Shown here one piece after another: positions 11,452 through 21,955 of a stretch of 64,000 nucleotides of DNA. The DNA lies in the NCBI GenBank assembly GCA_004519485.1, contig CP038112.1, forward strand, positions 186,001 through 250,000, given 5' to 3'. A program made the translations under genes and the position numbers. The first letter of the stretch is position 1. Every line of letters starts with the position of its first letter. The stretch is from Nannochloropsis oceanica (taxonomy: Eukaryota > Sar > Eustigmatophyceae > Eustigmatales > Monodopsidaceae). Under the pieces are notes generated by a model. It saw nothing but the letters and a program-made list of their open reading frames with translations. It was not told the origin of the DNA and did not search any database.

Positions 11452-12202
11452 AGGCTGCTTACTGGCGTGAAATGCAACAACGGAAAGGAGGTGAAGACGT
11501 TGCGTCGGTTGGACAAGGGATGGACGGAGATTGGGCAGAGACAGGACCAACGATCTCTGTGTATGTGAGACAAGATAGGAAAGGGGTGCGTGAGCTATGT
11601 GTGTCCCAGGGACGGCGCGACGCGGACCACAAATGCATGGACGGCAGGGAAGAACACAGGCCATACGTGCGTCTCATCCGAGGTCACTTCGATGAGCGAG
11701 GACGATGGGTGGGATGGTGAGCGATGCTTGGCCAAGGCGCTGGACAAACTCACAAAACTGAGCCACATCTGGCATCTTTTTTAGCTTCATGTGTAGCATG
11801 CCATGCGCTCTCGGAGTGATGCATCTGTGGTTATGAATTGAGTGGTCTTAGAAGCCATCGAAGGCGAAGAAGCCTTGGATTCTCAATACGATGAGATGAT
11901 GATGAGCGAAGGCTTTCATCAGCAGTGACGCAAGGAACCTTTTGCGGCACCGAGATCAAATGTGCGCTGCTGTACCGCACGACGACCAGCACCACCTAGG
12001 GTACAACGATGACGTTGTTGTCTACCTGTTACTGAGGCACCGTCTTTTCCTTCTTGATCCTTGACCTTTGAACGTCTTCTTTCCCAGGCTTCGAATGATC
12101 GCGCACTCGTCTCAACAGACCTACGAACACACACGTGACAGCCTTGCTTGAGCTCGACGGGACCACGGAATGATGCAGTAGGCTACAGTCCAACCGAACA
12201 TT
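11452..12202. other. Divergent promoter region between eRF3 and the Gln-rich gene
   Basis: This region separates two outward-facing genes and should carry both 5' leaders and promoters. Leader introns are possible but not provable. Short open frames here are not supported. Confidence 0.45.
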
Positions 12203-14130
12203 ATGCGTAGAGAGGCACCGCGTGGCGGCATGCAAGCAAGGAATGGGGCCCCCGCAAGGCTCCCCTCGCCCCTTCCTCCTTCACGCCACCTTCCTTCGAC
12301 TACTCCGCGGATGCATGCCCCATCACCCGGCCCAGCACCCTCGCTATCCGCGGACTTTTCGGCATCCCAGCAACTTATGGCAATGCTGAATCTGGGGGGC
12401 AGCGGCAGTGGCAGTGGGGGACAAGGTCGGGGAGGCTTCTTCGGCAGCGAAGGCGGTAGAGGAGGGGGAGGAGAGAGCAAGATCCCCTCACAGGTGCCTG
12501 CATCACCCCAACAACTTCGGCCGCAGCAGCAGCAGACGGAAGGGGAGCGTATGCGTAAACTACGATACGACATCGTTGAGCTTGAAGTAATTGCCCGCTC
12601 GCAAGCCTACCCTCCCGAACGCCCCCGTGGTTTGCCTCCCCTAGTCATCATGTCGCGTAACCTCCCCACCATGCCCAACGTTGCTGACCATCCCATCCGT
12701 CGGGCAAACGAGTCAACATTCCGTTCATTTCAATCTTCCTCCCAACCTCAGCAGTATATTCACCAAAGGCATCAATCACCACAAGTCAAGCAGCAGCAGC
12801 AACAGCAACAGGCGACGGCAGCATCAGCGTCTACAGTGAAGAAGGGTCCTGTCGATTTTGCTACGTTGGGGCAAGACATCGGCATTGAGCGGTTAAGAGG
12901 GTACAGGGAGGAGGAGGATGAGAGATCGGCACGGACGATGTTTCAACAGCGGGAACAGCTGCAACGAGGGAGAGGTGATGACCGAGAAACAGGAGATAGA
13001 GGGGGAGGGAGAATGGGCAGGAATGGCGACCGTGGTGATGATAGAAGGGGAGGAAGGGACAGTAGGGAGAAGAATAAAGATCGAGACGGCTGTGGTGTGG
13101 ATGGGAGGGGCTATGGGGGAGGAGGATATGACCGTAATGATCGTCGGGGAGGGAGGCCACAATCTTCTCGCCAGCAGCAGCAGCAGCAGAGTGAGGATGA
13201 CCTGTGGGAGAACCCGACGGACGATTATTGGGAGATGCCATCGGCGGGGGGGCTGGGTGGGAGTACATTAAAAGGGTTGAGTAAAGGAGGATTGGACGAG
13301 GCTTTCGTGCCTGACGAAGGGCTTGCAGCACAATTTGAGGCCGAGAGGGCGAAGTACTTAAAGGGGCAGGGGATCACGGCCCCGGCTCGTGACCCAGTGA
13401 TGGAGGAGAAGAAGGTAGAGTTGGAGGAGAAGGAAGATGCATCCCCGGAGTGGGATGATGAGCCGCTACCGGCTTCGAAAGGGGGGAGTGGAGGAGCACT
13501 GGTGACGAGTCCACCGGGCTTGTCTAGAAGGCAGCAGCAGCAGCTGCAGCCGCCGCAGCCGCAGCCACAGCAGCAGCCGCAGCAGCAGCCGCAGCAGCAG
13601 CGGATGGCAGCATCATCAATACAACCAGCCAAGTCGTTGGAAGACCTACAGATTGACATCGACAGCCTCTTTGGTAAGCCCACCAACGGAAGCTGTAGCA
13701 GTAGCAGCAGCGGCGGCAACAGCGGCAAAGTCGCTTTCTCTATCCCCTCCTTCTCCTCCTCCTCATCCACCTCTGCTGGTGGCGTCGGTGGTGCGTTTCA
13801 AAGTGGTTTATTTTCTTTCGCTGCTCCTGGTGCCGGGCTTTCCACCATAGATCTCTACAGAGATCTGGCTGCTGCCTCGTCTTCGGTTCCATCCTCGTCC
13901 TCCTCTGGAGTAGCGGGCCTCACCACCCCCACCATCGTCAACAGTAGTAGCCCAGCCAGCACCGCAACAATTTCTGCTGATACAGAAGCTGCCACTTCTA
14001 CTGCTACTTGCGGTGCCGCTTTATCGGGCTTTGCCTGTTCTAACTCCACTTGGGCACAATCTACTTTCAACAAGCCTTCGCCTTGGGCTCCGCCAATACT
14101 TCCTGCCAAATCCCAACCACCATCACCACA

Positions 14131-14164
<34 letters not shown>

Positions 14165-14518
14165 CAGGAGAAGCAGCAACAGCCGCAACAGCAGATTTGC
14201 CCGTCTCCTTCCGCCAACAGCATGGTGAGCTCAATGCTTTTCAAACCTAACAGGGCCACAACCCCACCGCAGCAGCAGCAGAAGCAGCTGCAGCCGCCGC
14301 CGCCTCAGACCCTCCCTACTCCACATCCTACTGCTTCTGGTCCTATTCCCTCCCCACAGCAGCAGATGCTGCTGCAACAGCAACAACGACAATACCAACA
14401 GCAACAGCGGCAGCAGCAGCAGCAGCATCACCAGCAGCATCACTACTATCAACAGCACCAACAACTGCCGAAGCACCACCACTACCACCACCAGCAGCAG
14501 GAGCAGCAATACCGCCAC

Positions 14519-14567
<49 letters not shown>

Positions 14568-14866
14568 CAGCAGATCTCATGGCAATCCTGGGCTTTGGAG
14601 GAGGAGGTGGAGGAGCCTCTCACCCCTCCCACCCTCACCAACAGCAGCAGCAGGCTCCACCTTCTTCTAAATTTGCCTTCCACCAAGCACCTACGGGTCG
14701 TGTGGCAAAAAAAACTTCGACAGGAATGATTAGAGGGCTTCTCCCTTCTTCTGTCTTGATCAATCAAAACCAGAAGAAGAAGGCTGCTGCTGCCGGTGTT
14801 GCGGTGACGGCGCGGTCGGACGAAATTGGAGGCGAAGCAAGTGGAACTCCGCCACCGTCGACCTAA
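12203..14866 (+). CDS. Large Gln-rich low-complexity protein, possible mRNA-metabolism (eIF4E-binding-like) factor
   Basis: This is one uninterrupted frame of 887 codons with no catalytic domain I recognise. The start is uncertain, since several ATGs lie in the first 60 codons. Composition runs from Pro/Gly-rich to an Arg/Gly/Asp-rich RGG-like stretch (about residues 245-310), then Ser/Thr-rich, then very Gln/His-rich with runs of CAG codons up to about 14. A short motif occurs near both ends, QLMAMLNLGG near residue 57 and DLMAILGFGG near residue 792. Near residue 120 the stretch RYDIVELEVIAR followed by PPERPRGLPP resembles the eIF4E-binding segment of 4E-T-type proteins. It lacks the hydrophobic residue normally following the Leu, so the link is weak. 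The composition fits a P-body or RNA-binding scaffold; that is inference. Confidence 0.75.
14522..14564 (+). repeat. (CAG)n tract encoding poly-Gln
   Basis: This is the longest CAG run in the Gln-rich gene, about fourteen units. Shorter CAG runs occur at about 12790, 13170, 13530-13600, 14133-14160 and 14400-14450. Confidence 0.85.
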
Positions 14867-15694
14867 GAGAGTGAGGAAGGAAGCGAAGGGAATGGGCATG
14901 CGTTATATATATTTAATTAGTGAAAACACACATGTTAGATGAGGGAGAGAGGGAGAGAGGGAGAGGGGGAGGGAGAGAAGAATGGATGAGGGGGGAAGGG
15001 AGGATAAGAAGGGCAAGGAGCAAAAGACTTTTATACTCTAGAACGGGTAGGTAAGGCCTCCATCGCGCTGGTGTCATAAAAGCACATTTGACACACATTC
15101 AAAATTAATAGCAGACGCAAGAAGCCCACCACCACCAAGAAAACAAAAGCAACCCCCAGAAAGCAGCAGTCTGCAAAAAAAAAAAATCAGATCTCTTTGC
15201 AGTCATAAGGGAAGGGGGGGAAGGTCTTTCGGCCTGCCATGACCCAACACAGTGACGGTTCTGGCGCTTGAGGAAGAGGACAACAAAAAATAAAGTCAAC
15301 ACATAAGGAAAACCAAGAGCAAGTAGGGAAAAAAACAGTGGACATAAGTAAACCCGAGAAATATTCACGTCACCACAAGAGCAAGAGCAGATCCATGCTT
15401 CTGCCAGTTCCAGTCTTGTCCTCGTTCTTTCCTTCCTGCCTGCCGCTCTTAGATTCTCTGTGTCTGGGTGTTGCTTCTCGTCCCGAGCGTCATGCCCCCT
15501 GTAACAAGCACAAGACGTAAACGAGGACACAGGTAAACGAAAGCAACTCCTATTTTTCGTCCTCTCTCACACACTACTCCTTCTCGCCCGCTTACCCACA
15601 CGTATAACTTTCCGTTCTCTCATCTTATCCATCCAGTACTTATCTTTGCACACATGTTTCCTCCGTCCCTCAACCCATCCCTTCTCACTCTTCT
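14867..15694. other. Convergent 3' flanks with purine- and pyrimidine-rich tracts
   Basis: This lies between the stops of the Gln-rich gene (+) and NOP56 (-). It contains a GGGAGA-rich tract near 14941-14990 and an A-rich stretch near 15174-15186. No gene is recognised. The frame antisense across 15105-15530 has no family support. Confidence 0.45.
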
Positions 15695-18118
15695 TTATTT
15701 CTTATCCTTCTTCTTCTTCTTTTTCTTCGTCTCTGCGCTCTCCTCCACCTCATCAGTCTTCCTCTTTTTCTTATCCTTCTTCGGAGACACCTCCATCTCG
15801 TCCTCCTCGTCCTCCTCCTCTTCCGCCACCTCCTTCCCCTTCTTCTTTTCCTTCTTCTCCTTCTTCTTTTTCTTCTCCTTCCCGCCATCCTCCCCTCCTG
15901 CCCCCACCACAAGCACCCCCGCCGCTTCTAGCTCTTTCCTCACCGACGTCATCACATCCACGTTCTTTCTTGGCGCCGCACCGGTGTCATAAAATCTTAA
16001 CCGCTCCTCCACCTGCTCCTTGAGCTTCTCTCCATATTTTGTGGTTGGATCCTCTGTGAAGGTGTCGATCCTCGAAGCAATCGAACATTTATTGGCAAGA
16101 TACCGAGAGATCCGTCCTTTGTTCTTGGCAGCCGCACGACCAATGAACGAGGAGTGGTAGATGAGGCCGTACTTGGGCGTGTTTCCCTTGGTTTTAAGGG
16201 CGCGGAAAAGGGCCTTCTCAGCACCCAGGATTTGAATGGTTGAGGCTGGGCATTTGGCGAGAGAGGTGAGAGAACCGGCCTTTGCAATGAGCCGGGCGGC
16301 GACGGTCTCGCCAATGAGTGTGCCTGGAGGGAAGGAGGAAGGAAACGGGGAAAAGGAGGGAAAGTGAGAAAATTGAGCACACATGTTTAGGGGGAGGGAG
16401 GGAGGGAGGGAGGGAATAAGGAAGGGTTTCCGTACCTAGATTGGGAGCAACCGTCGCCATCTTCTCCAACAAATAAGCGTGTAGGTGCTTCCTGTACTCC
16501 GCAAGCTTCACCATCCGTGTAGTGAACGCCACGATATTCCCCATGTCGAAGGCCGAGGTGTCCATGCCCATGCTCGTTTTGGCCGCCGTCAGAATACTCT
16601 GCGACAATTCCTCGTCCAGCGTGATCTCTGTCAACCCGTCCAATTTCTCCTCTGTCAGGGTGGTGCGATCCTGGACGTAGGCAGCACACCGAGCGAAGAC
16701 ATAATTATCCTTAACCAAGTCGCGGAGCTCGGGAAAATGCCAGCAGTACCATTCCCGGACACGCATCGCGAAGGTATTAAGATCCTTATCAAGTTGGTCA
16801 AGCAGGGCGATTGATTGGATGATCATGTTGTCCGACCGGCCCGGGTTGAACTTGACCTATAGTTGAGGTTAGACATGGAAGAGGGACGGGGGGGATGAAA
16901 TGAGGCATCGGTTGGAATGATTCTTATGAAGTGCGTCATGCTTGCGAGCCATAAAGGAAGGGTGAGGTACGGGCACAACAGAATGAAAAAGAAGGAAGGA
17001 GAGCGAGGGAAAAGAGGAAAAAAAAAGGAAGGAAATCTGAATTCATAAACACGAAGGGTCTTCAGGTCAAAGTGAAGGATTACATGTCTCTCTTCAGCAC
17101 CCTGTGCCCCCTCTTTCCGTTTTGGAGAGAGGTGTGGGAGTAGGGTGGAGTCAGAGTGAGCTGAGTAATGGTTTCATCAACAGACACCTCGTCGATATAC
17201 AGGAAAGGGAGGAATACATCGATAGAGCAAATACAAAAGAGAAATCGCAATCGCTGCCGACAACAAAGGAGTTCGCATGGAACACAAATCATCTTCCCAT
17301 CCTCCCTCCCACCCTCCCTCCCTCGATCTCACACCCCGCTCATACCTTAGCACGGGAATACGAATGCCCCAACCCCAACTGCGACCTCTCCAACAGGCCC
17401 CCATCCAGCTCCTTGATATATTTATTGAAATGCAACCTTATCCCTCGCAACACCTCCCTTGTCGCCTCATCACTCTTGCAAGGAAACGACAACTCCTCCT
17501 GGATTATCGTGCCTAGCGCCGGCTCTATCACACCAAGTGCCGTCCCCTTCCCCGCCTTTTTGGCCTTGGGTAAATTCAGTTCTAAAAAGTGCTTGAGGTC
17601 ATCACTCAAGACATGCTCCGAGATGCTATTCATGTTTTCCAACGCGTTCTCCGCCGAGGTGAAGGGCTGGAATGCCTTAAGCTTGACCGTACGACCGAAG
17701 CGTTGCACGTCTTGGATAGACGCTTGAACCTCATCGGTCAGAGAAGCAATATCGTCGTGTTGGACCAGTTCGAAGAGTGCGTACCCAGAGGCAGATTCGT
17801 GAAGGACGTACGAGGACTGAGGGAGGGGAGGGGAAAAAGCGGGGGGGCACAAGTGAGTGATTGAGGGGAGGAAAAAACGGACGGAACAAACGGGCAAGGC
17901 AAAGACACAGATACTGAATGGAAAGATTTCCAGGCACGAACAGACAGGAGAGTGGTCAAGTGTGTATGCTGCACATAACCACAGAGTAGAGGGAGAGGGG
18001 TGTGGGGAGGTGGGTGGAGGCATGTTCGCCTGTAGTGGTGACTCTACTCTTTACCCCGCCATTCATCCCGAACTAGATCACTTCATAATACCCCTTCTTA
18101 TGTTTGACGACATACCAT
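15695..18118 (-). CDS. NOP56: Nucleolar protein NOP56, box C/D snoRNP core
   Basis: NOP56 is the scaffold subunit of box C/D snoRNPs, which guide 2'-O-methylation of rRNA. There are four coding exons: 18116-18118 (the ATG alone), 17346-17816, 16436-16856 and 15695-16323, giving about 507 residues. Every joint keeps phase and matches the family (RAK to VKFNPG; VAPNLG to TLIGE). The N-terminal domain begins MSSYVLHES. The middle coiled coil carries [10 protein letters not shown] and [18 protein letters not shown]. The Nop domain is very well conserved ([37 protein letters not shown]). The C-terminus is the usual Lys/Glu-rich KKE tail. The odd point is exon 1, which contributes only the start codon. 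Confidence 0.96.
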
Positions 18119-19246
18119 GGCCGATGTAAGGGCTTGGGGACGGATCCTGCGCACTGAAACTCAGGCTGCAGGTCCTAAAATATCCTCCGTCGGTGATGGA
18201 AGCTCAAGCAGCAGGCGGCAGTGCGGCTGCGCTTGCGTTCCCTTACTGGTCTTGCTACCCACAAGGCTTCCCTGGAATCTGTCGTACAAGTGCGTGGGGA
18301 GGGTTCGAAAGGAAAACGCGATGTGAGACTCGGCGTCGTTTGGCAAGCAAGGCGCAAGGAGACCAACTCGCAAGAGGGCGAGGCAGTATGGTTCATGGCC
18401 AGGAGGTGAGCTGTGATCGAATTGACCTCAGTTCCAAAGCGAAACGACTTCGCCTTCCCTTTCCAGGTCCCTGATCTCCCCTCAGCACTCAGTCCACCCT
18501 TCCACAGCGCTCCCTATCCACAGGTGAGCTAGCTACGCTGGCCATTGTGAGGGTGAAGACACAAGCAGGGGTATGCGACAATTGTCTTATATAACCCAGA
18601 CATCGTCGTATTGATGAACGTCCCTGTCTCGTTCATGCACCTGCACCCCCTCCCAGTTCTCACACACCACCCCCTACACCAACACTTACACAGCGCTTTA
18701 CCGTCGCATGCTCGCTGGAGGCCCGAACAGCCAGCAGCTGAGCGCCACATAAGCAGCAAGAGGGGCCAGTAAGGAGCTTGAGCAGGAGCGACTGCTGCTG
18801 CTACGCCCCCTCCTACCCTACCCTGAAAAGGAAGACGACGCATAGTTCACGGCGCGTGGACACCCACACTCAGGTATGTGAGAGAGGGAGGTGGAGAAGG
18901 AGAAGCAGGAGGGTATAGAGGGGATGAAGTAGCTATCTTGGCACGGGTGTTTCGGAAGGAGAGTCGACTGAAACGGGAGGGGACGTGGCGGAAGAGAAGG
19001 AGGGCATTCATGAGAAAAGGGCAGGCAACCCGAGGCCTTCTAAGAAACGGAGATATAAATATAAGAACAGGGATCATCTTCCGTTTGACCCTATCGACAC
19101 AAGAATCTATCGATTCTCAACCTTATTTTAAACCCAACTAATTGATCCCCTCTCTCCGCACTCGTTCTCCTTCCATTCCCGTCCACAGGTCAGCCATTGC
19201 GTCGAGGGCTGACCGCGACGCGCCTGGGCCGTTGCAAGCGGTGGAA
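18119..19246 (+). other. Possible 5' exons of the RING gene, or leader and promoter sequence
   Basis: Several splice-like signals lie here in + orientation. They include an ATG at 18196 opening a short frame (MEAQAAGGSAAALAFPYW), an acceptor/donor pair around 18467-18524, a GTATGTG donor after 18873 and an acceptor near 19189. No combination gave me a continuous protein, so I treat this as untranslated leader exons or an unresolved N-terminal extension. It is also the promoter side of NOP56. Confidence 0.3.
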
Positions 19247-20975
19247 ATGAGCTACGTGCCCATGTCCAGGGCATCCCACTCGGTAGGTAGTGAATGAGGG
19301 AGGGAGCGAGGGAAGGGAGGGATGAAGCGAGGTAAGGTGTATATCTGTCCTACCATGTCTCCTCTTTATCCACGCCCCAATGCATGCTCATCACCCATTT
19401 CCCCCTCATCTTCAATCTACTCTCATTGTTATTTATCAGGGAAGCACCGGCGGTGTGGGGGGCAGCATGACAGGCAACAGCAGCAGCAGTGGTGGACAGA
19501 CCCAATTAGAAATGGATGAGGCGCTAGCCCGACAGCTGCAACGAGCTGAGCTGGACGGGATCAGCACTCCCTTAATTTTAGGAGGAGGGCCGGGTGGTGG
19601 GGGAGGAGGTGGGTCGGGAGTGGGTGGGAGTGGCGGAGTAGGAGGAGGCGGCGGTGGGGGGGGGGGGAGGGCGGGAAGGCCCTATCGACGAAGCCAGACA
19701 AACGCGGTTGAACGCGTTGCAGAATGTGCGAGAGGTTCGGAGTGCGAGCTTTGCGTTGTGCATTGTATTGTTGGTGAACATTCCCCAGATCATCGCGGCG
19801 ATTGTGATCTTGTCCAAGTACTGGTACGATGACACGTGTGTGGCAACCGAGACGGCGAAGTGGAAGACTTACGCCTTGATTGCGGCGATGCGTATGTTTT
19901 TGTACGTGTCCTCCGTGTCAGCGCTGTATTATTTGAACGGACGGGGGCCGAATGTCAGTGTGAGTGGGTCGTTGATGCGGTTTTTGAGCCATGCAAGGAA
20001 CGGACTAGATGCGTTTGGACTGATCTGGTTTGTGGTTGGAAATATGTGGTTATTCGGAGGGGACGTGGAGGTTTGCCCCCACCCCAACCGGAGCCCGCTG
20101 TACAGCTTGTGTGTAGCCTTTGTCTTCATCAATTATGCTCAGCTGTGCCTGCCCTGCGTGGTGGTGATCGTGATGTTGCCAGTTTTGTGCTTTTGCTTGC
20201 CGTGCCTAATTCGAATTTTGGCGCGAATCCAAGACCCGATGCGAGGAAAGGGCGCAACGCCCACAATGATCAGTAAGCTACCACTCATGAAATACCGGCA
20301 AGTCCAAGAGGAGCAATTTAGAACAGGAACAGCAGCAGGAGCAACGGCAAACGCGGGAGGTGCAGCAGGGACAGAGGGAGGGGTAGGAAGAGGGCAGGGG
20401 CATGAACAGCAGCCGCAGTTGTCAGTGACGGGGGTTGAGAGTAACAGCACGTCGTGCGCAATTTGTATCAGTGAATACGCGCCGGACGAGGACGTGAGAC
20501 TATTACCATGTGAACACTATTTCCATGCTTCGGTAAGTGAGCAAAAATGGTTTTTTTAATCGCTCCCCACCCGTTCTTACCCTCCTTCCCTCCCTCCCTT
20601 CCATCCTCCCTCCCGCCCATTTTGAATCAGTGCGTCGACGAGTGGCTTAAGGTTAATGCCTCCTGCCCCACTTGCCGTGCCTCCATCCTCCCCGAACATG
20701 CCGACCAATCCACACCCCGTTCTTCCCACTATGGCACCACAACTTCAGCTGGAGCCAGCAGCAGCAGTATCAGTAGCGTTGGCAGCGCAGGGAACAGCCC
20801 GGGAGGAGGTCTGGGAGGAAATCTTCCTGTTGCGATCTCCCCCCCGTCCTCTATCTCGCCAAGTGGCTCAATTCCGATGCCTGGCACGCCGATGCATGGT
20901 GGGGGAAGGGAGGGAGGGAGGGAGGGCGGGCGTTCATCGCAGTCGCATCACCAACGAGGGGATCATTTAGTGTAG
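19247..20975 (+). CDS. Membrane-bound RING-H2 E3 ubiquitin ligase (RIE1-like); frame broken in a G12 run
   Basis: Exons are 19247-19282, 19440-20532 and 20631-20975; the joints around 19283/19440 and 20533/20631 are both phase 0. The second exon changes frame inside a run of twelve G at 19656-19667, so one extra base or a homopolymer error is likely. The protein would be about 490 residues. It carries a short acidic helix DEALARQLQ (ubiquitin-interacting-like), a Gly-rich linker, then four hydrophobic segments (near LCIVLLVNIPQIIAAIVIL, YALIAAMRMFLYVSSVSALY, AFGLIWFVVGNMWLF and VVVIVMLPVLCFCLPCLI). The C-terminal RING-H2 finger reads CAICISEYAPDEDV...CEHYFHASCVDEWL...CPTC, with all eight ligands present. 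The order of membrane segments before the RING matches plant RIE1-type ligases. It probably ubiquitinates substrates at an endomembrane. Confidence 0.85.
19656..19667 (+). repeat. G12 homopolymer at the RING-gene frame change
   Basis: Twelve consecutive G on the + strand lie in a Gly-rich coding stretch. The reading frame upstream and the membrane/RING frame downstream differ by one base across this run. Confidence 0.85.
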
Positions 20976-21955
20976 ACGGACGGAGAAAGCGAAAACGGAC
21001 AAGACAAATGGGGTCAGAAATGTGTCTTGCAACGAGATGGGCAATTGGACGAGCTGCAGTATCATTACAGACACGTAGAAGAAGAGGAAGGAGGGCGGAA
21101 GGATGCATCCTTTCTACCCCTTTCTTTGGTCGGTTGGCCTTTCGTGTGTGTTTCATGTGTCTTATTGCATGTGGTCGTGGCTGTGAGCTTTTGTTTGAGT
21201 AGGTAGCGGTGGTATGTACAGGCCACTCTCGGGGAAAGAGGTGGAAGGGAACGATGGAGAGAGAGACGCGATGCGATGGAAGGGGAGCGTTAGGTCCCCT
21301 CCCTTTTTGGGAAAGACATGATAAGAATCAAAAATATCAGAGACAGAACAACGACGAGGAGATATATACAGAAGAGAGGAAGAAGGAATAAGAGGAGACG
21401 CGCGTGCGCTCTTACTCGAAAAAGAAAATTTGGGATTTGAAAAGAGAAAAATATAGGAATAATAGTAGTATGTAGTAGCCTTTTTCTTTGTGTTGCTTCA
21501 TCCGGGAGACACTGCCGAAAATTCTGGCAAGAAAAAAACTTCTGGTTTAGGACGTACTGCTTGTGTCGCTGGTAAGATAGGAGTTTTTTGTATAATTCAT
21601 TTCATTTTTTGTATCTCGCTTTTAATGTGCGTACATGAGAAAAGCACCCTGGGGGTGGGGAGGTTAAATGGCGAGTGGGTTGGATCGGGTTCGGTCGGAC
21701 GACGCCCGCCTTTACCCAAGTGGCTGCGGATCTGTTATACTTTTTCTGCTTGGTCGTGTAGTTTGGCGTGGAGTTGTTATGTCTACACATATTAGCAGTT
21801 GCCAGTTTAACCTAATGTCAACAGAGTAAAGGGCATTCATTGGTTGCTGGGGGGTGGGGCAGCGTGTGGCCGGGAGGCGCGACGTATGGCAGCAGTCGGA
21901 CCCAATCATTTCACTCATTAATGCACACGCTATACGCAGATCACAGTCAAATAGT
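20976..21955. other. Intergenic between same-strand genes
   Basis: This is the 3' flank of the RING gene and the promoter region of ATP sulfurylase. I see no coding frame, RNA gene or repeat I can name. Confidence 0.45.

Noticed and set aside
11389-11460. Poly-Gln frame upstream of eRF3 as a Sup35-like prion domain
   Set aside because: It is in a different frame from eRF3, and an in-frame stop precedes the eRF3 ATG.
13225-14899. Minus-strand poly-Leu and poly-Cys frames across the Gln-rich gene
   Set aside because: They arise from reading CAG repeats in reverse (CTG, TGC).
15105-15530. 141-codon minus-strand frame between two convergent genes
   Set aside because: It is Cys/Trp/Phe-rich over simple A-rich sequence, has no domain, and lies in likely 3' flanks.
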